Below, piece by piece: positions 1 to 7,587 of a stretch of 64,000 bases of DNA. Where the stretch lies: positions 1-64,000 of the forward strand of contig NZ_FOLC01000006.1 in the NCBI RefSeq assembly GCF_900112135.1, written 5' to 3'. Made by a program: the position numbers and the translations under genes. Origin of the DNA: Collimonas sp. OK412 (GTDB taxonomy: Bacteria; Pseudomonadota; Gammaproteobacteria; Burkholderiales; Burkholderiaceae_D). Position 1 is the first letter of the stretch; each line of letters begins with the position of its first letter. The notes below the pieces were generated by a model, which saw only the letters and a program-made list of their open reading frames with translations, ran no database searches and was not told the origin of the DNA.

Positions 1-426
1 GTAGTCGCTGAAGATGCTTTCGCTCTGTTCGCGCAGGGTCTTGCCGTGGAAGATGTAGTTGTCCTTGCGCAGGCGCAGGTACTGCAGCCACGGACCCAAT
101 CTGGCTTGATAGAAGCTGACGCTGCCGTCGGTCTTCACTAAACGGAATTCAAAGCAGTAGCCGCTGAAGTAGCGCAGGCTGCCGTCGGCGCGCACCAGCT
201 CAACGCTGAATAATTTACCCTGCAAATCCTTGAGCGCCAGGCTGGCGTCGTCCGACAGCAGCTCTACCGTGAACGCAAAATCGCGCGACAGGCTTTCCAC
301 GGCATCGAGCTTGTTGACCAGCAGCTGCGCGGACGGGCCGTCGTCATGCGGAAACGACAGGCGCAGGATCCGATTGGTCTGGCGCCCGCCTATGAGGCTT
401 TGCAGGCTCTGGAGTACGTTGCTCAT
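1..426 (-). CDS. vgrG: Type VI secretion tip protein VgrG, N-terminal part (cut by window edge)
   Basis: The reverse strand reads open from an ATG at 426 to the window edge, giving 142 residues that start MSNVLQSLQSLIGGRQTNRI. The segment has the VgrG N-terminal pattern: a start with RLSFPHDDG, then a region on binding partners (VNKLDAVESLSRDFAFTVEL), then a gp27-like stretch (YQARLGPWLQYLRLRKDNYIF) and an FHGKTLREQSESIFSDY end typical of the family. VgrG trimers form the spike at the tip of the T6SS tube and carry effectors. Only the first sixth or so of a normal 700-900 residue protein is visible, so any C-terminal effector domain is unknown. It was missed as a complete ORF because its stop lies outside the window. 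Confidence 0.85.
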   Translation of the reverse strand, partial: MSNVLQSLQSLIGGRQTNRILRLSFPHDDGPSAQLLVNKLDAVESLSRDFAFTVELLSDDASLALKDLQGKLFSVELVRADGSLRYFSGYCFEFRLVKTDGSVSFYQARLGPWLQYLRLRKDNYIFHGKTLREQSESIFSDY

Positions 427-578
427 GCGTGTCCCTGTGGTTACCCGGAATATTGTCTTACGGGAATAAATTGAGATCTAGATAATACCAAATATATAAG
501 TAAAACAATCGACCAAATCCGGCCAGATCCGCCGCCTGGTTGCAAAAACCAGACGTTTGCCTATGGCTTGCGTATCCG

Positions 579-1481
579 TTAACTGCGCTGCCAGTTGACC
601 AGCACGATTCCGCTCAAGACCAGCGCGGCGCCGAATACAAACGGCAAGCCGATCGGATCGTCCAGCAGCAAGACCCCGAAACTGACCCCGAACAGGGGCG
701 TCAGGAAGGAAAACACCGTCAGCCGCGAAGCCAGGTAACGGCGCAGCATCCAGAACCAGGCCAGGAAACTGCCGAAAGCGACGATCAGGGACTGGAACAC
801 CAGGCTGGTCCACATGATGCCGGTCAAGGGAGCGGTTACTTCGGCCTGTCCCGAGGCCAGGGCCAGCAGCGGCAGCGTCACCGCGGCCACCGCCAGCTGG
901 TACCACAAGGTCATGCTGGGAGCGGTATTGGTCAGGACGCTGCGCTTGATCATGATGGTGGTGGCGGCCCAGAACACGGCGGCCAGTACGCCCAGCGCAT
1001 CGCCGGCCAGGGTACGGCTGAAACCGGCGCCGGCGTCAAAGCCGCCGGCGAACGCCACCGCGATCCCGGCAAATGCGGCGACCACGCCCAGCCATTGGGT
1101 CAGGCCGAAGCGCTCGCCCGGCACCAGCCAGTGCAAACCCAGCACGGTAAAAATCGGCGCGGTGTAGACGAATACCGACATGTGCGAGGCGGTGGTGTAG
1201 TTCAAGCCGATGGAGACGCACAGGAATTCGCCGGCGAACAGCAGGCCGGTGGCCAGGCCCGGCCAGAACGTGCCGTCAGTCAGCGAGAATTTGCTGCCGC
1301 GCCACCACATCAGGCCGCTCACCAGCACTGCCGCCACTGCCGAACGCAAGCCGTTTTGCAAGATCGGCGAGATGCTCGGCGCCGCCACCTTGATGGCAAC
1401 TTGCTGCAGCCCCCAGCACAGGCACAGGATCAACATCAGGCTCATGGCCAAACCGTCCAGCGGTCTGCGAGTCGTGGGCAT
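579..1481 (-). CDS. EamA/DMT-family transporter
   Basis: A 300-residue, strongly hydrophobic protein with about ten predicted membrane segments arranged as two EamA repeats. The first repeat opens with LCWGLQQVAIKVAAPSISP and the second with AAVFWAATTIMIKRSVL. This is the drug/metabolite transporter fold, whose members export amino acids, metabolites or toxic compounds from the cytoplasm. The substrate cannot be read from the sequence. The start is the ATG at 1481, directly followed by a short positively charged N-terminus. It stands alone between vgrG and the divergent glycosyltransferase gene. Confidence 0.88.
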   Translation of the reverse strand: MPTTRRPLDGLAMSLMLILCLCWGLQQVAIKVAAPSISPILQNGLRSAVAAVLVSGLMWWRGSKFSLTDGTFWPGLATGLLFAGEFLCVSIGLNYTTASHMSVFVYTAPIFTVLGLHWLVPGERFGLTQWLGVVAAFAGIAVAFAGGFDAGAGFSRTLAGDALGVLAAVFWAATTIMIKRSVLTNTAPSMTLWYQLAVAAVTLPLLALASGQAEVTAPLTGIMWTSLVFQSLIVAFGSFLAWFWMLRRYLASRLTVFSFLTPLFGVSFGVLLLDDPIGLPFVFGAALVLSGIVLVNWQRS

Positions 1482-1631
1482 TTTTTCAGTCTTTCAGAAG
1501 CAGGGATGATGTGTCATAAATGTCATTTTACTCAGCGCCGATTTATCCCTATCATCGCTGTCATGAAGCTGTAACCGAGCAGTAAGAATCCGAACGCAGA
1601 ATGCAAGGAGTATGCTTGAAAGTAGTCACTT

Positions 1632-2852
1632 TTGCATCGCCGGCGGCAAACCTGGCCGGAGCCTATCATTCATAAGCCAGTCCATGCGCCGAGCGCGCCC
1701 CGCCCTCGCAAGCTATTGCTGTTAAGCGTCTCCGCCGGCGCCGGCCACATGCGCGCCGCCGAAGCGCTCAAGGCCTACGCCGCCGCCGAATTCCCCGGTA
1801 CCGAAGCAATCCACCTGGATGCGATGGATTTTGTGCCGGCCGGATTCCGTGCGGTATATACCGATTTCTACCTGCACCTGGTAAACCGCCATCCCGCGCT
1901 GTGGGGTTATGTCTACCAAAAGAGCGACAAGGCCCTGAGCAGCTCGCCGACCCAGAAACTGCGGCGCGCGATTGAACGCATCAGCACCCGCCCCTTGCGC
2001 ACCGCGATCCGCGCCGCGGCGCCGGACGCCATCATCTGCACCCACTTCCTGCCGGCCGAATTGCTGGCGCGGGAAATCGGCAAGCAGCGCGTGGTTTGCC
2101 CGGTCTGGGTGCAGGTCACCGATTTCGATTTGCACAGCATGTGGCTGCAGCCGCTGATGCAGGGATATTTTGCCGCCACCGAAGAAATCGCCTACCGCAT
2201 GCGGACACGCGGACTGGCGGCCGATGCGGTGCACGTGACCGGGATCCCGATCATGCCGGGCTTCGGCCAGGCCCCGGAGCGCCGCCGCTGCGCGCAGCAG
2301 TTCGGCCTCGACCCGGAGCGCAAGATCATCCTGATGATGTCCGGCGGCGCCGGCATCGGCGAGCTGGACAAGACCGTGCAACGGCTGCTGGCATTGCCCG
2401 ACGATTTCCAGCTGGTGGCGCTGGCCGGCAAGAACGCCGCGCTGCTGGGCAACCTGCAGCAGCTGGCCGCGGCCCATCCTGGCCGCCTGTTTCCTTTCGG
2501 CTTCACCAACCACGTGGAGCAGCTGATGGCTTGCGCCGACCTGGCGATCACCAAGCCGGGCGGCCTGACCACTTCCGAATGCCTGGCGATGGGCGTGCCG
2601 ATGATCATTCATTCACCGATCCCGGGCCAGGAAGAACGCAATGCCGATTACCTGCTGGAACAAGGCGCGGCGCTCAAGGCGATCGACCTGACTGCCCTGG
2701 CGTTCCGGGTCCAGCAGCTGCTGCAACAGCCCGAACAGCTGCTGCGCCTGCGGCAGCGCAGCCTGGCGCTGGGACGCCCGCACGCAGGCCGCGCCGTGCT
2801 GCAAACGGTGCTGAGCAAACTCGATTCTCCATTTCCGTTACCGACCACATGA
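1632..2852 (+). CDS. GT28-type glycosyltransferase (MGDG synthase/diacylglycerol glucosyltransferase-like)
   Basis: The 406-residue product has the N-terminal motif SVSAGAGHMRAAEAL (about residues 32-46) of the MGDG-synthase/processive diacylglycerol glucosyltransferase group. It also has the C-terminal GT28 donor-site motif KPGGLTTSECLAMGVPMI and a PIPGQEERNADYL segment. Family members transfer a sugar from a nucleotide sugar to diacylglycerol at the inner face of the membrane; the exact sugar is not predictable here. The start is a TTG: an in-frame TAG lies at 1623-1625 and no ATG or GTG precedes the conserved motif, so TTG at 1632 is the only reasonable choice. The stop overlaps the next gene by ATGA, so the two are translationally coupled and the membrane protein downstream may work with it. 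Confidence 0.8.
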   Translation: MHRRRQTWPEPIIHKPVHAPSAPRPRKLLLLSVSAGAGHMRAAEALKAYAAAEFPGTEAIHLDAMDFVPAGFRAVYTDFYLHLVNRHPALWGYVYQKSDKALSSSPTQKLRRAIERISTRPLRTAIRAAAPDAIICTHFLPAELLAREIGKQRVVCPVWVQVTDFDLHSMWLQPLMQGYFAATEEIAYRMRTRGLAADAVHVTGIPIMPGFGQAPERRRCAQQFGLDPERKIILMMSGGAGIGELDKTVQRLLALPDDFQLVALAGKNAALLGNLQQLAAAHPGRLFPFGFTNHVEQLMACADLAITKPGGLTTSECLAMGVPMIIHSPIPGQEERNADYLLEQGAALKAIDLTALAFRVQQLLQQPEQLLRLRQRSLALGRPHAGRAVLQTVLSKLDSPFPLPTT

Positions 2853-3367
2853 CCGCAACTACACCAGCAGCTTCACCATACCGCCGCCTGTTCGGCATGT
2901 TGTTCTGGGCCGTGCTGACTGCCTTCTTTTTCGCCAATGTCGAAATCCAGATCGAGGGCGCCGCCGGCTGGGCCGCCAACCTGCCGACCTGGCGCATCGA
3001 GCATCACTGGCTGCTCGACATCTTCTGGGGCGGGCGCGCCATGACCGGCTACCACGCCTGGATCTTTCCCTTCATCGCCTTGATGTTCCATTATCCGGTC
3101 TGGTTCAACGGCAGCTGGGACTGGCGCAGCGAATGCCGCATCATCGCTTCCATCATGGTGTTCTGGATCAGCGAGGACTGGCTCTGGTTTGTGCTCAACC
3201 CGGCCTATGGCCTGGCGCGCTTCAATCCGGTCGACGTGCCGTGGCACAAGCACTGGCTCGGCGCGGTGCCGGCCGACTACTGGATTTATTCGATAGCGGC
3301 GATCGTGCTGCTGTGGCTGGCAGAGCGCAGGCCGCGCCCCGCCGGCGTCGCGCTCAGCCAAGGCTGA
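2849..3367 (+). CDS. Hypothetical four-helix membrane protein coupled to the glycosyltransferase
   Basis: 172 residues from the ATG at 2849 (MTATTPAASPYRRLFGMLFW). That start overlaps the previous stop as ATGA; the frame stays open far upstream, but only as a shadow of the preceding gene. Roughly four hydrophobic segments are visible (LFGMLFWAVLTAFFFANV, AWIFPFIALMFHYPVWF, IIASIMVFWISEDWLWF, WIYSIAAIVLLWLAE), with many Trp residues between them. I do not recognise a named family. The overlap with a lipid-type glycosyltransferase suggests a membrane partner or a lipid-related role, but that is inference only. Confidence 0.75.
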   Translation: MTATTPAASPYRRLFGMLFWAVLTAFFFANVEIQIEGAAGWAANLPTWRIEHHWLLDIFWGGRAMTGYHAWIFPFIALMFHYPVWFNGSWDWRSECRIIASIMVFWISEDWLWFVLNPAYGLARFNPVDVPWHKHWLGAVPADYWIYSIAAIVLLWLAERRPRPAGVALSQG

Positions 3368-3371
3368 ATCA

Positions 3372-3415
3372 ATATGTGAATCTCTGGTTCTATATAGGAG
3401 TAGAGATTCACATAT
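3372..3415. promoter_or_regulatory. Perfect 14-bp inverted repeat, candidate operator of the GntR-family gene
   Basis: The arm ATATGTGAATCTCT (3372-3385) is matched by its exact reverse complement at 3402-3415, with a 16-nt spacer. There is no T-run after it, which speaks against an intrinsic terminator. It sits just upstream of a possible promoter and of a GntR/HutC-type regulator, a position typical of an autoregulatory operator. Regulator binding is inferred. Confidence 0.55.
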
Positions 3416-3418
3416 GTA

Positions 3419-3447
3419 TTGTAAAAACAACGGGAACTTGGTAAATT
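3419..3447 (+). promoter_or_regulatory. Possible sigma70 promoter for the GntR-family gene
   Basis: TTGTAA (3419-3424) and TAAATT (3442-3447) are separated by 17 nt, directly after the inverted repeat. The -10 element is a poor match. If real, transcription would start after the TTG at 3446, favouring the ATG codons at 3470 or 3479 as the translation start. Confidence 0.25.
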
Positions 3448-3469
3448 GCGGGCCCTTTCCAAGTTTGAA

Positions 3470-4327
3470 ATGTTGTTAATGCTGATCAAAAAAAGTGCAA
3501 AAAACGCGCCTCTCGCCAAAAAAAACGCGTCTCTCTCGAAAAAAAACACGCCTCTCCTGAAAAAAAACGCATCTCTCTCGCAAAAAAATACGCCTCTCCC
3601 GCCAGAAAACGGCTCTGATCCGCGCTTGCCGCGCTATCTGCAAGTCCGTGACGATTTGCTGCAAAGGATCGCTTTGCGCAGCTGGGCTGCTGATGAGGCG
3701 CTGCCGTCCGAGGACAAGCTGGCCGCTGAATATGGAATCGCAGTCGGCACCATGCGCAAGGTGCTGGACGCGCTGGTCACCGACGGCGTCGTCGATCGCG
3801 TGCGCGGACGCGGAACATTTGTCGCGCGCGCCGCCGAACGCTCCTCGATGCTGCGTTTCGTGCGGATGCACGGCAAGGCCAAGAACCGGCTGCCGACCGC
3901 CCGCATCCGCTCGATGACAACCGCCATTCCTCCCGCCGAAGTGGCAGGCAAACTCAAGCTCAAGCCGCGCGACAAAGCGCTGTATCTGCATCGCATCCGT
4001 TCTTTCGACGATGAAATCGTGCTGTCGGAACATATCTGGCTGCCGCTGGCACGCTTCAGGAAGCTGCAGAAATACCTGAAAAGCAACTCGCCGCCGTCCC
4101 TGTACCCGATCTATGAAACCGAATGCGATGTGCTGGTCTCGCGCGCCATCGACGACCTGACGGCAAAGCCGCTGAACCGCGCCAATGCCGCCGTATTCAA
4201 GCTGCAAACCAAAACCATGGCGATCTGCGTCGAGCGCCTGATGCTGGACCACGCCGGCGAGCCGGTCGAATGGCGCACTTCATTTGTGCCGGCTGAACGC
4301 TTCCAGTATTCCGCGGAAATACGCTGA
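3470..4327 (+). CDS. GntR/HutC-family regulator with an N-terminal heptad repeat
   Basis: 285 residues from the ATG at 3470. Alternative in-frame starts are TTG 3446 and ATG 3479; none has a clear ribosome site. After a lysine-rich repeat (about residues 11-45) comes a GntR winged helix: RYLQVRDDLLQRI, LPSEDKLAAEYGIAVGTMRKVLDAL and GVVDRVRGRGTFV, about residues 51-115. A UTRA-like effector domain follows from about 135 to the end (DKALYLHRIRSFDDEIVLSEH, AICVERLMLDHAGEPVEWRTSF). Such proteins repress or activate catabolic genes in response to a small ligand. The only genes nearby are membrane proteins of unknown role. No start codon lies between the repeat and the DNA-binding domain, so the repeat must be translated if the gene is functional. 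Confidence 0.8.
   Translation: MLLMLIKKSAKNAPLAKKNASLSKKNTPLLKKNASLSQKNTPLPPENGSDPRLPRYLQVRDDLLQRIALRSWAADEALPSEDKLAAEYGIAVGTMRKVLDALVTDGVVDRVRGRGTFVARAAERSSMLRFVRMHGKAKNRLPTARIRSMTTAIPPAEVAGKLKLKPRDKALYLHRIRSFDDEIVLSEHIWLPLARFRKLQKYLKSNSPPSLYPIYETECDVLVSRAIDDLTAKPLNRANAAVFKLQTKTMAICVERLMLDHAGEPVEWRTSFVPAERFQYSAEIR
3500..3604 (+). repeat. Five 21-bp tandem repeats inside the GntR-family gene
   Basis: Five consecutive 21-bp units encode the heptads KNAPLAK, KNASLSK, KNTPLLK, KNASLSQ and KNTPLPP. Each internal junction contains a run of seven or eight A residues (codons AAA AAA AAC). The units alternate between a P-type (APL/TPL) and an S-type (ASL) version, as expected from duplication of pairs of units. 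Confidence 0.9.
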
Positions 4328-4463
4328 CGGCCTGGGCGGACAATGCCGTGCCGGTCTCGCTGGATGTCGATTCACGACGTATTCCGACATTTCGTCGCAT
4401 TCCGCTTCTCCCGCCTCTGCGGCGACCAGATAATCGCCGCAGATCACTCAACGGGAGCACAAC

Positions 4464-4994
4464 ATGTTTGCACAAATCATTTCACATACACCAACCTGGG
4501 TCTGGGCGCTGCTGGCGTTCCTGGTTTATCGCGGCGTCGTGGCCAGCGCCGACCGCGAAGTCACGCTGAAAAAAGTCTCCATCATCCCGCTGGTGATGCT
4601 GGCGCTGTCCTGGCAGGGAATTGCCGCCACCTTTGGCGTCACGCCGCTGACCGTCGGATGCTGGCTGGCCAGCGCAGGTATTGCAGCGGCGCTCAACTGG
4701 CAGCTGTTCCGCAAAGACCGGATCGTGGCCTATCCCGAACGCGGCGTGCTGTTCCAGCGCGGCAGCTGGCTGCCGCTGGCATTGATGATGGCGATTTTTG
4801 TGACCAAATATGCGGTTGCCGTATTGCTGGCGATACAGCCGCCGCTGGCTCACAACGCCGTGTTCGCAGCAGCGATATGCGCACTCTATGGCGTGTTCAA
4901 CGGCATGTTCATCGGCCGCCTGCTGCGCATCGTCGCCTTGTACCGCAATGCGCAGCCTGCCGGCGAGGCATATAGCGGACCATTGAATAACTGA
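4464..4994 (+). CDS. Hypothetical integral membrane protein (DUF6622-like)
   Basis: 176 residues starting MFAQIISHTPTWVWALLAFLVYRG, preceded by a good ribosome site (ACGGGAGCACAAC before the ATG). About five hydrophobic segments are visible. The phrase TPTWVWALLAFLVYRGVVASADRE resembles a group of small bacterial membrane proteins annotated only as DUF6622; I make that match from memory and cannot verify it. Function is unknown. It follows the GntR-family regulator on the same strand after a 136-nt gap, so the regulator may control it. Confidence 0.7.
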   Translation: MFAQIISHTPTWVWALLAFLVYRGVVASADREVTLKKVSIIPLVMLALSWQGIAATFGVTPLTVGCWLASAGIAAALNWQLFRKDRIVAYPERGVLFQRGSWLPLALMMAIFVTKYAVAVLLAIQPPLAHNAVFAAAICALYGVFNGMFIGRLLRIVALYRNAQPAGEAYSGPLNN

Positions 4995-4999
4995 CAGGC

Positions 5000-5029
5000 A
5001 AAAAAAAGCCGGCCGGTTGCCCGGTCGGC
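5000..5029 (-). terminator. Intrinsic terminator of the cstA-ybdD transcript
   Basis: A 9-bp stem (GCCGGCCGG 5008-5016, TTGC loop, CCGGTCGGC 5021-5029, one G-U pair) is followed on the minus strand by eight T residues (A-run at 5000-5007 on the plus strand). It lies 43 nt after the ybdD stop. Confidence 0.8.
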
Positions 5030-5071
5030 AAAAAACATCCCCCATAGGACGCTTGCTCAATCAAGCCGCGG

Positions 5072-5272
5072 CTAGCAGCAGCGCCCGACCCGGCCATTGC
5101 CGCCATAACGGGCTTCCTGGCGCTCCTTGAAAAACTCTTCATAACTCATCATCGGCTCGCCGGGATGCGTGTTTTCCATGTGTGTCACGTAGGTGCCGTA
5201 CTCAGGCAAACCCACCATCAGGCGCATGGTCTGCCCGAGATAGCGTCCGGCTTTCGACAGTTCTTCCAGCAT
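5072..5272 (-). CDS. ybdD: YbdD/YjiX-family small protein (CstA partner)
   Basis: 66 residues from the ATG at 5272 (MLEELSKAGRYLGQTMRLMV). The frame extends upstream to 5320, but that part overlaps the end of cstA and does not look like the family. The segment GLPEYGTYVTHMENTHPGEPMMSYEEFFKERQEARYGGNGRVGRCC matches the short cytoplasmic proteins (DUF466) encoded right after cstA or btsT in many proteobacteria, where they are needed for transporter function. It begins 10 nt after the cstA stop, so the two are co-transcribed and probably co-translated. Confidence 0.9.
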   Translation of the reverse strand: MLEELSKAGRYLGQTMRLMVGLPEYGTYVTHMENTHPGEPMMSYEEFFKERQEARYGGNGRVGRCC

Positions 5273-5282
5273 GGCCGACCTT

Positions 5283-7355
5283 TCAGGCTGAGGGCAAGGC
5301 GCTGGCAGGCAGCGCTTCAAACGGCGTTTCGCTGGTGCTCGGCTTGTTGGCGGCGCGTGCCGCCAGCACGGTCTTGATGCCGAAACCGAGAATGCTCAGC
5401 AGCACCAGGATGAAGAACGCCGCCAGCCCTGCATCGAGGTAATCGTTGAAGATGATCTGCTGCATCTGCGCAGCCGACTTGGCCGGCGCCAGCAGTTTTC
5501 CGTCCGCCAGCGCGGCCTGGTACTTGCCGGCGTGGGTCAGGAAGCCGACGCGCGGATTGGCGTCGAATATTTTCTGCCAGCCGGCGGTCAGGGTGCAGAC
5601 CAGGATCCAGACGGTCGGCACGATGGTGACCCAGGCAAAGCGGTCGCGTTTCATCTTGAACAGCACGCATGTCGCCAGGATCAGCGCAATCCCCGCCAGC
5701 ATCTGGTTGGAGATGCCGAACAGCGGCCACAGGGTATTGATGCCGCCCAGCGGATCGACCACGCCCTGATACAGGAAATACCCCCAGCCGGCGACGCACA
5801 GGGCCGTCGCGATCAGGCTGGCCGGCAGCGAATCGATCTTGCGCATGGAGGGCACGAAGGTGCCGAGCAGGTCCTGCAGCATGAAACGGCCGGCGCGGGT
5901 TCCGGCATCGACCGCGGTCAGGATGAACAGCGCTTCGAACAGGATCGCGAAGTGGTACCAGAACGCCATCATCACTTTGCCGCCGCCTATGCTCGACAAG
6001 ATGTGCGCCATGCCGACCGCCAGCGTCGGTGCGCCGCCGGCGCGGGAAATGATGCTGTGCTCGCCGACGTCTTTCGCCACCTGCGCCAGCATTTCCGGCG
6101 TCACGTAAAAACCCCATTGCGAGACGGCCTGCGCGGCGCTGTCCACGGTAGTGCCTATCAATGCCGCCGGGCTGTTCATCGCGAAGTACACGCCCGGCTC
6201 GATGCAGGACGCTGCGATCAGCGCCATGATGGCGACAAACGATTCCATCAGCATCGCGCCGTAGCCGATGAAGCGCGCATGGCGTTCATTCTCCAGCAGT
6301 TTCGGCGTGGTGCCGGAAGCGATCAAGGCATGGAAGCCGGAGACCGCGCCGCAGGCGATGGTAATGAACAGGAACGGGAACAGGCTGCCCGACCAGACCG
6401 GGCCGGAGCCATCCATGAACTGCGTGAAGGCCGGCATTTTCAGTTCAGGCGCCACGAATACGATGCCCAGCGCCAGGCCGACGATGGTGCCGATCTTGAG
6501 GAAGGTCGAGAGATAGTCGCGCGGCGCCAGCAGCAGCCAGACCGGCAGCACCGAGGCGATGAAACCGTAGCCGATCAGCATCCAGGTCAGTTCCTTGCCG
6601 GTGAAGGTGAACATGGCGCTTAGCATCGGATGTTCCTGCACATACTGGCCGCCGACAATCGCTAGCATCAGCAGCACAAAGCCGATCAGCGAAATCTCGC
6701 CGATGCGGCCCGGCCGCAGGTAGCGGGTATAGACGCCCATGAACAGCGCGATCGGAATCGTCACCGCCACCGTGAACGTGCCCCAGGGCGATTCCGCCAG
6801 CGCCTTGACCACGATCAGCGCCAGCACCGCCAGGATGATGACCATGATCATGAAGGTGCCGAACAGGGCGATCACGCCGGGCACCGGGCCCAGCTCGGAC
6901 TTGATCAGGTCGCCGAGCGAACGGCCGTCGCGGCGGGTCGAGATGAACAGCACCATCAAGTCCTGCACCGCGCCGGCAAACACCACGCCGGCCAGGATCC
7001 ACAGCATGCCCGGCAGGTAGCCCATCTGCGCCGCCAGCACCGGCCCCACCAGCGGCCCGGCGCCGGCAATCGCCGCAAAGTGATGGCCGAACAGGACATT
7101 CTTGTTGGTCGGCACATAGTCCAGCCCGTCGTTGTACTTGTAGGCGGGCGTCATGCGGGTGGCGTCCAGGCCCAGCACCTTGTCGGAAATGTAGAGGCTG
7201 TAGAAACGGTAGGCGATCAGGTAGACGCAGACTGCGGCAATCACGATCCAGATGGCGCTGATGGATTCGCCGCGCTGCAGGCCGATGTAGCCAAACGCGA
7301 ATGCACCGAGCAGGGCCAGCGCAAGCCAGCCCATCTTTGAATATAGACGATTCAT
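5283..7355 (-). CDS. cstA: Carbon starvation protein A, pyruvate/peptide transporter
   Basis: 690 residues from the ATG at 7355 (MNRLYSKMGWLALALLGAFA). This start was chosen over an upstream GTG because a strong ribosome site (GGGAGGAGAACA) precedes it and E. coli CstA has about 700 residues. There are many membrane segments. Family signatures include TPAYKYNDGLDYVPTNK, LFGHHFAAIAGAGPLVGPVLAAQMGYLPG, VQDLMVLFISTRRDGRSLG and SGFHALIASGTTPKLL. CstA/BtsT proteins import pyruvate, and peptide uptake has also been reported. The divergent Cache sensor kinase and NarL-type regulator 230 nt upstream are the likely control system, as BtsSR is for btsT in E. coli, though with a different kinase family. 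Confidence 0.95.
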   Translation of the reverse strand: MNRLYSKMGWLALALLGAFAFGYIGLQRGESISAIWIVIAAVCVYLIAYRFYSLYISDKVLGLDATRMTPAYKYNDGLDYVPTNKNVLFGHHFAAIAGAGPLVGPVLAAQMGYLPGMLWILAGVVFAGAVQDLMVLFISTRRDGRSLGDLIKSELGPVPGVIALFGTFMIMVIILAVLALIVVKALAESPWGTFTVAVTIPIALFMGVYTRYLRPGRIGEISLIGFVLLMLAIVGGQYVQEHPMLSAMFTFTGKELTWMLIGYGFIASVLPVWLLLAPRDYLSTFLKIGTIVGLALGIVFVAPELKMPAFTQFMDGSGPVWSGSLFPFLFITIACGAVSGFHALIASGTTPKLLENERHARFIGYGAMLMESFVAIMALIAASCIEPGVYFAMNSPAALIGTTVDSAAQAVSQWGFYVTPEMLAQVAKDVGEHSIISRAGGAPTLAVGMAHILSSIGGGKVMMAFWYHFAILFEALFILTAVDAGTRAGRFMLQDLLGTFVPSMRKIDSLPASLIATALCVAGWGYFLYQGVVDPLGGINTLWPLFGISNQMLAGIALILATCVLFKMKRDRFAWVTIVPTVWILVCTLTAGWQKIFDANPRVGFLTHAGKYQAALADGKLLAPAKSAAQMQQIIFNDYLDAGLAAFFILVLLSILGFGIKTVLAARAANKPSTSETPFEALPASALPSA

Positions 7356-7482
7356 TGTTCTCCTCCCAGGCGGGAATGAATATTGTGGAATATTGTTTTT
7401 ATTGGATAGCGGCCGGCGCTCGCAGAGCAAGCAGGCCGCGGCCAAAGTATTTGGCATATGGGGCAGGAGGACAAGCGAGGAA

Positions 7483-7513
7483 CTACGCACTGCGCTTGCG
7501 TAGTACTACGTAG
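7483..7513. promoter_or_regulatory. Clustered CTACG half-sites between cstA and its two-component genes
   Basis: CTACGC (7483-7488) is mirrored by GCGTAG (7498-7503) across 9 nt, directly followed by the palindrome CTACGTAG (7506-7513). Four CTACG-type half-sites within 31 bp of a divergent promoter region are a plausible binding site for the NarL-type regulator encoded at 8951. Binding is inferred. Confidence 0.4.
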
Positions 7514-7587
7514 GCAGGAATGGCGGCAGCGCAGCCGCGGCAGAGGTTTTTGATGGAACCGGCGGCGATTCCGGGTAAAGTAGCGCC

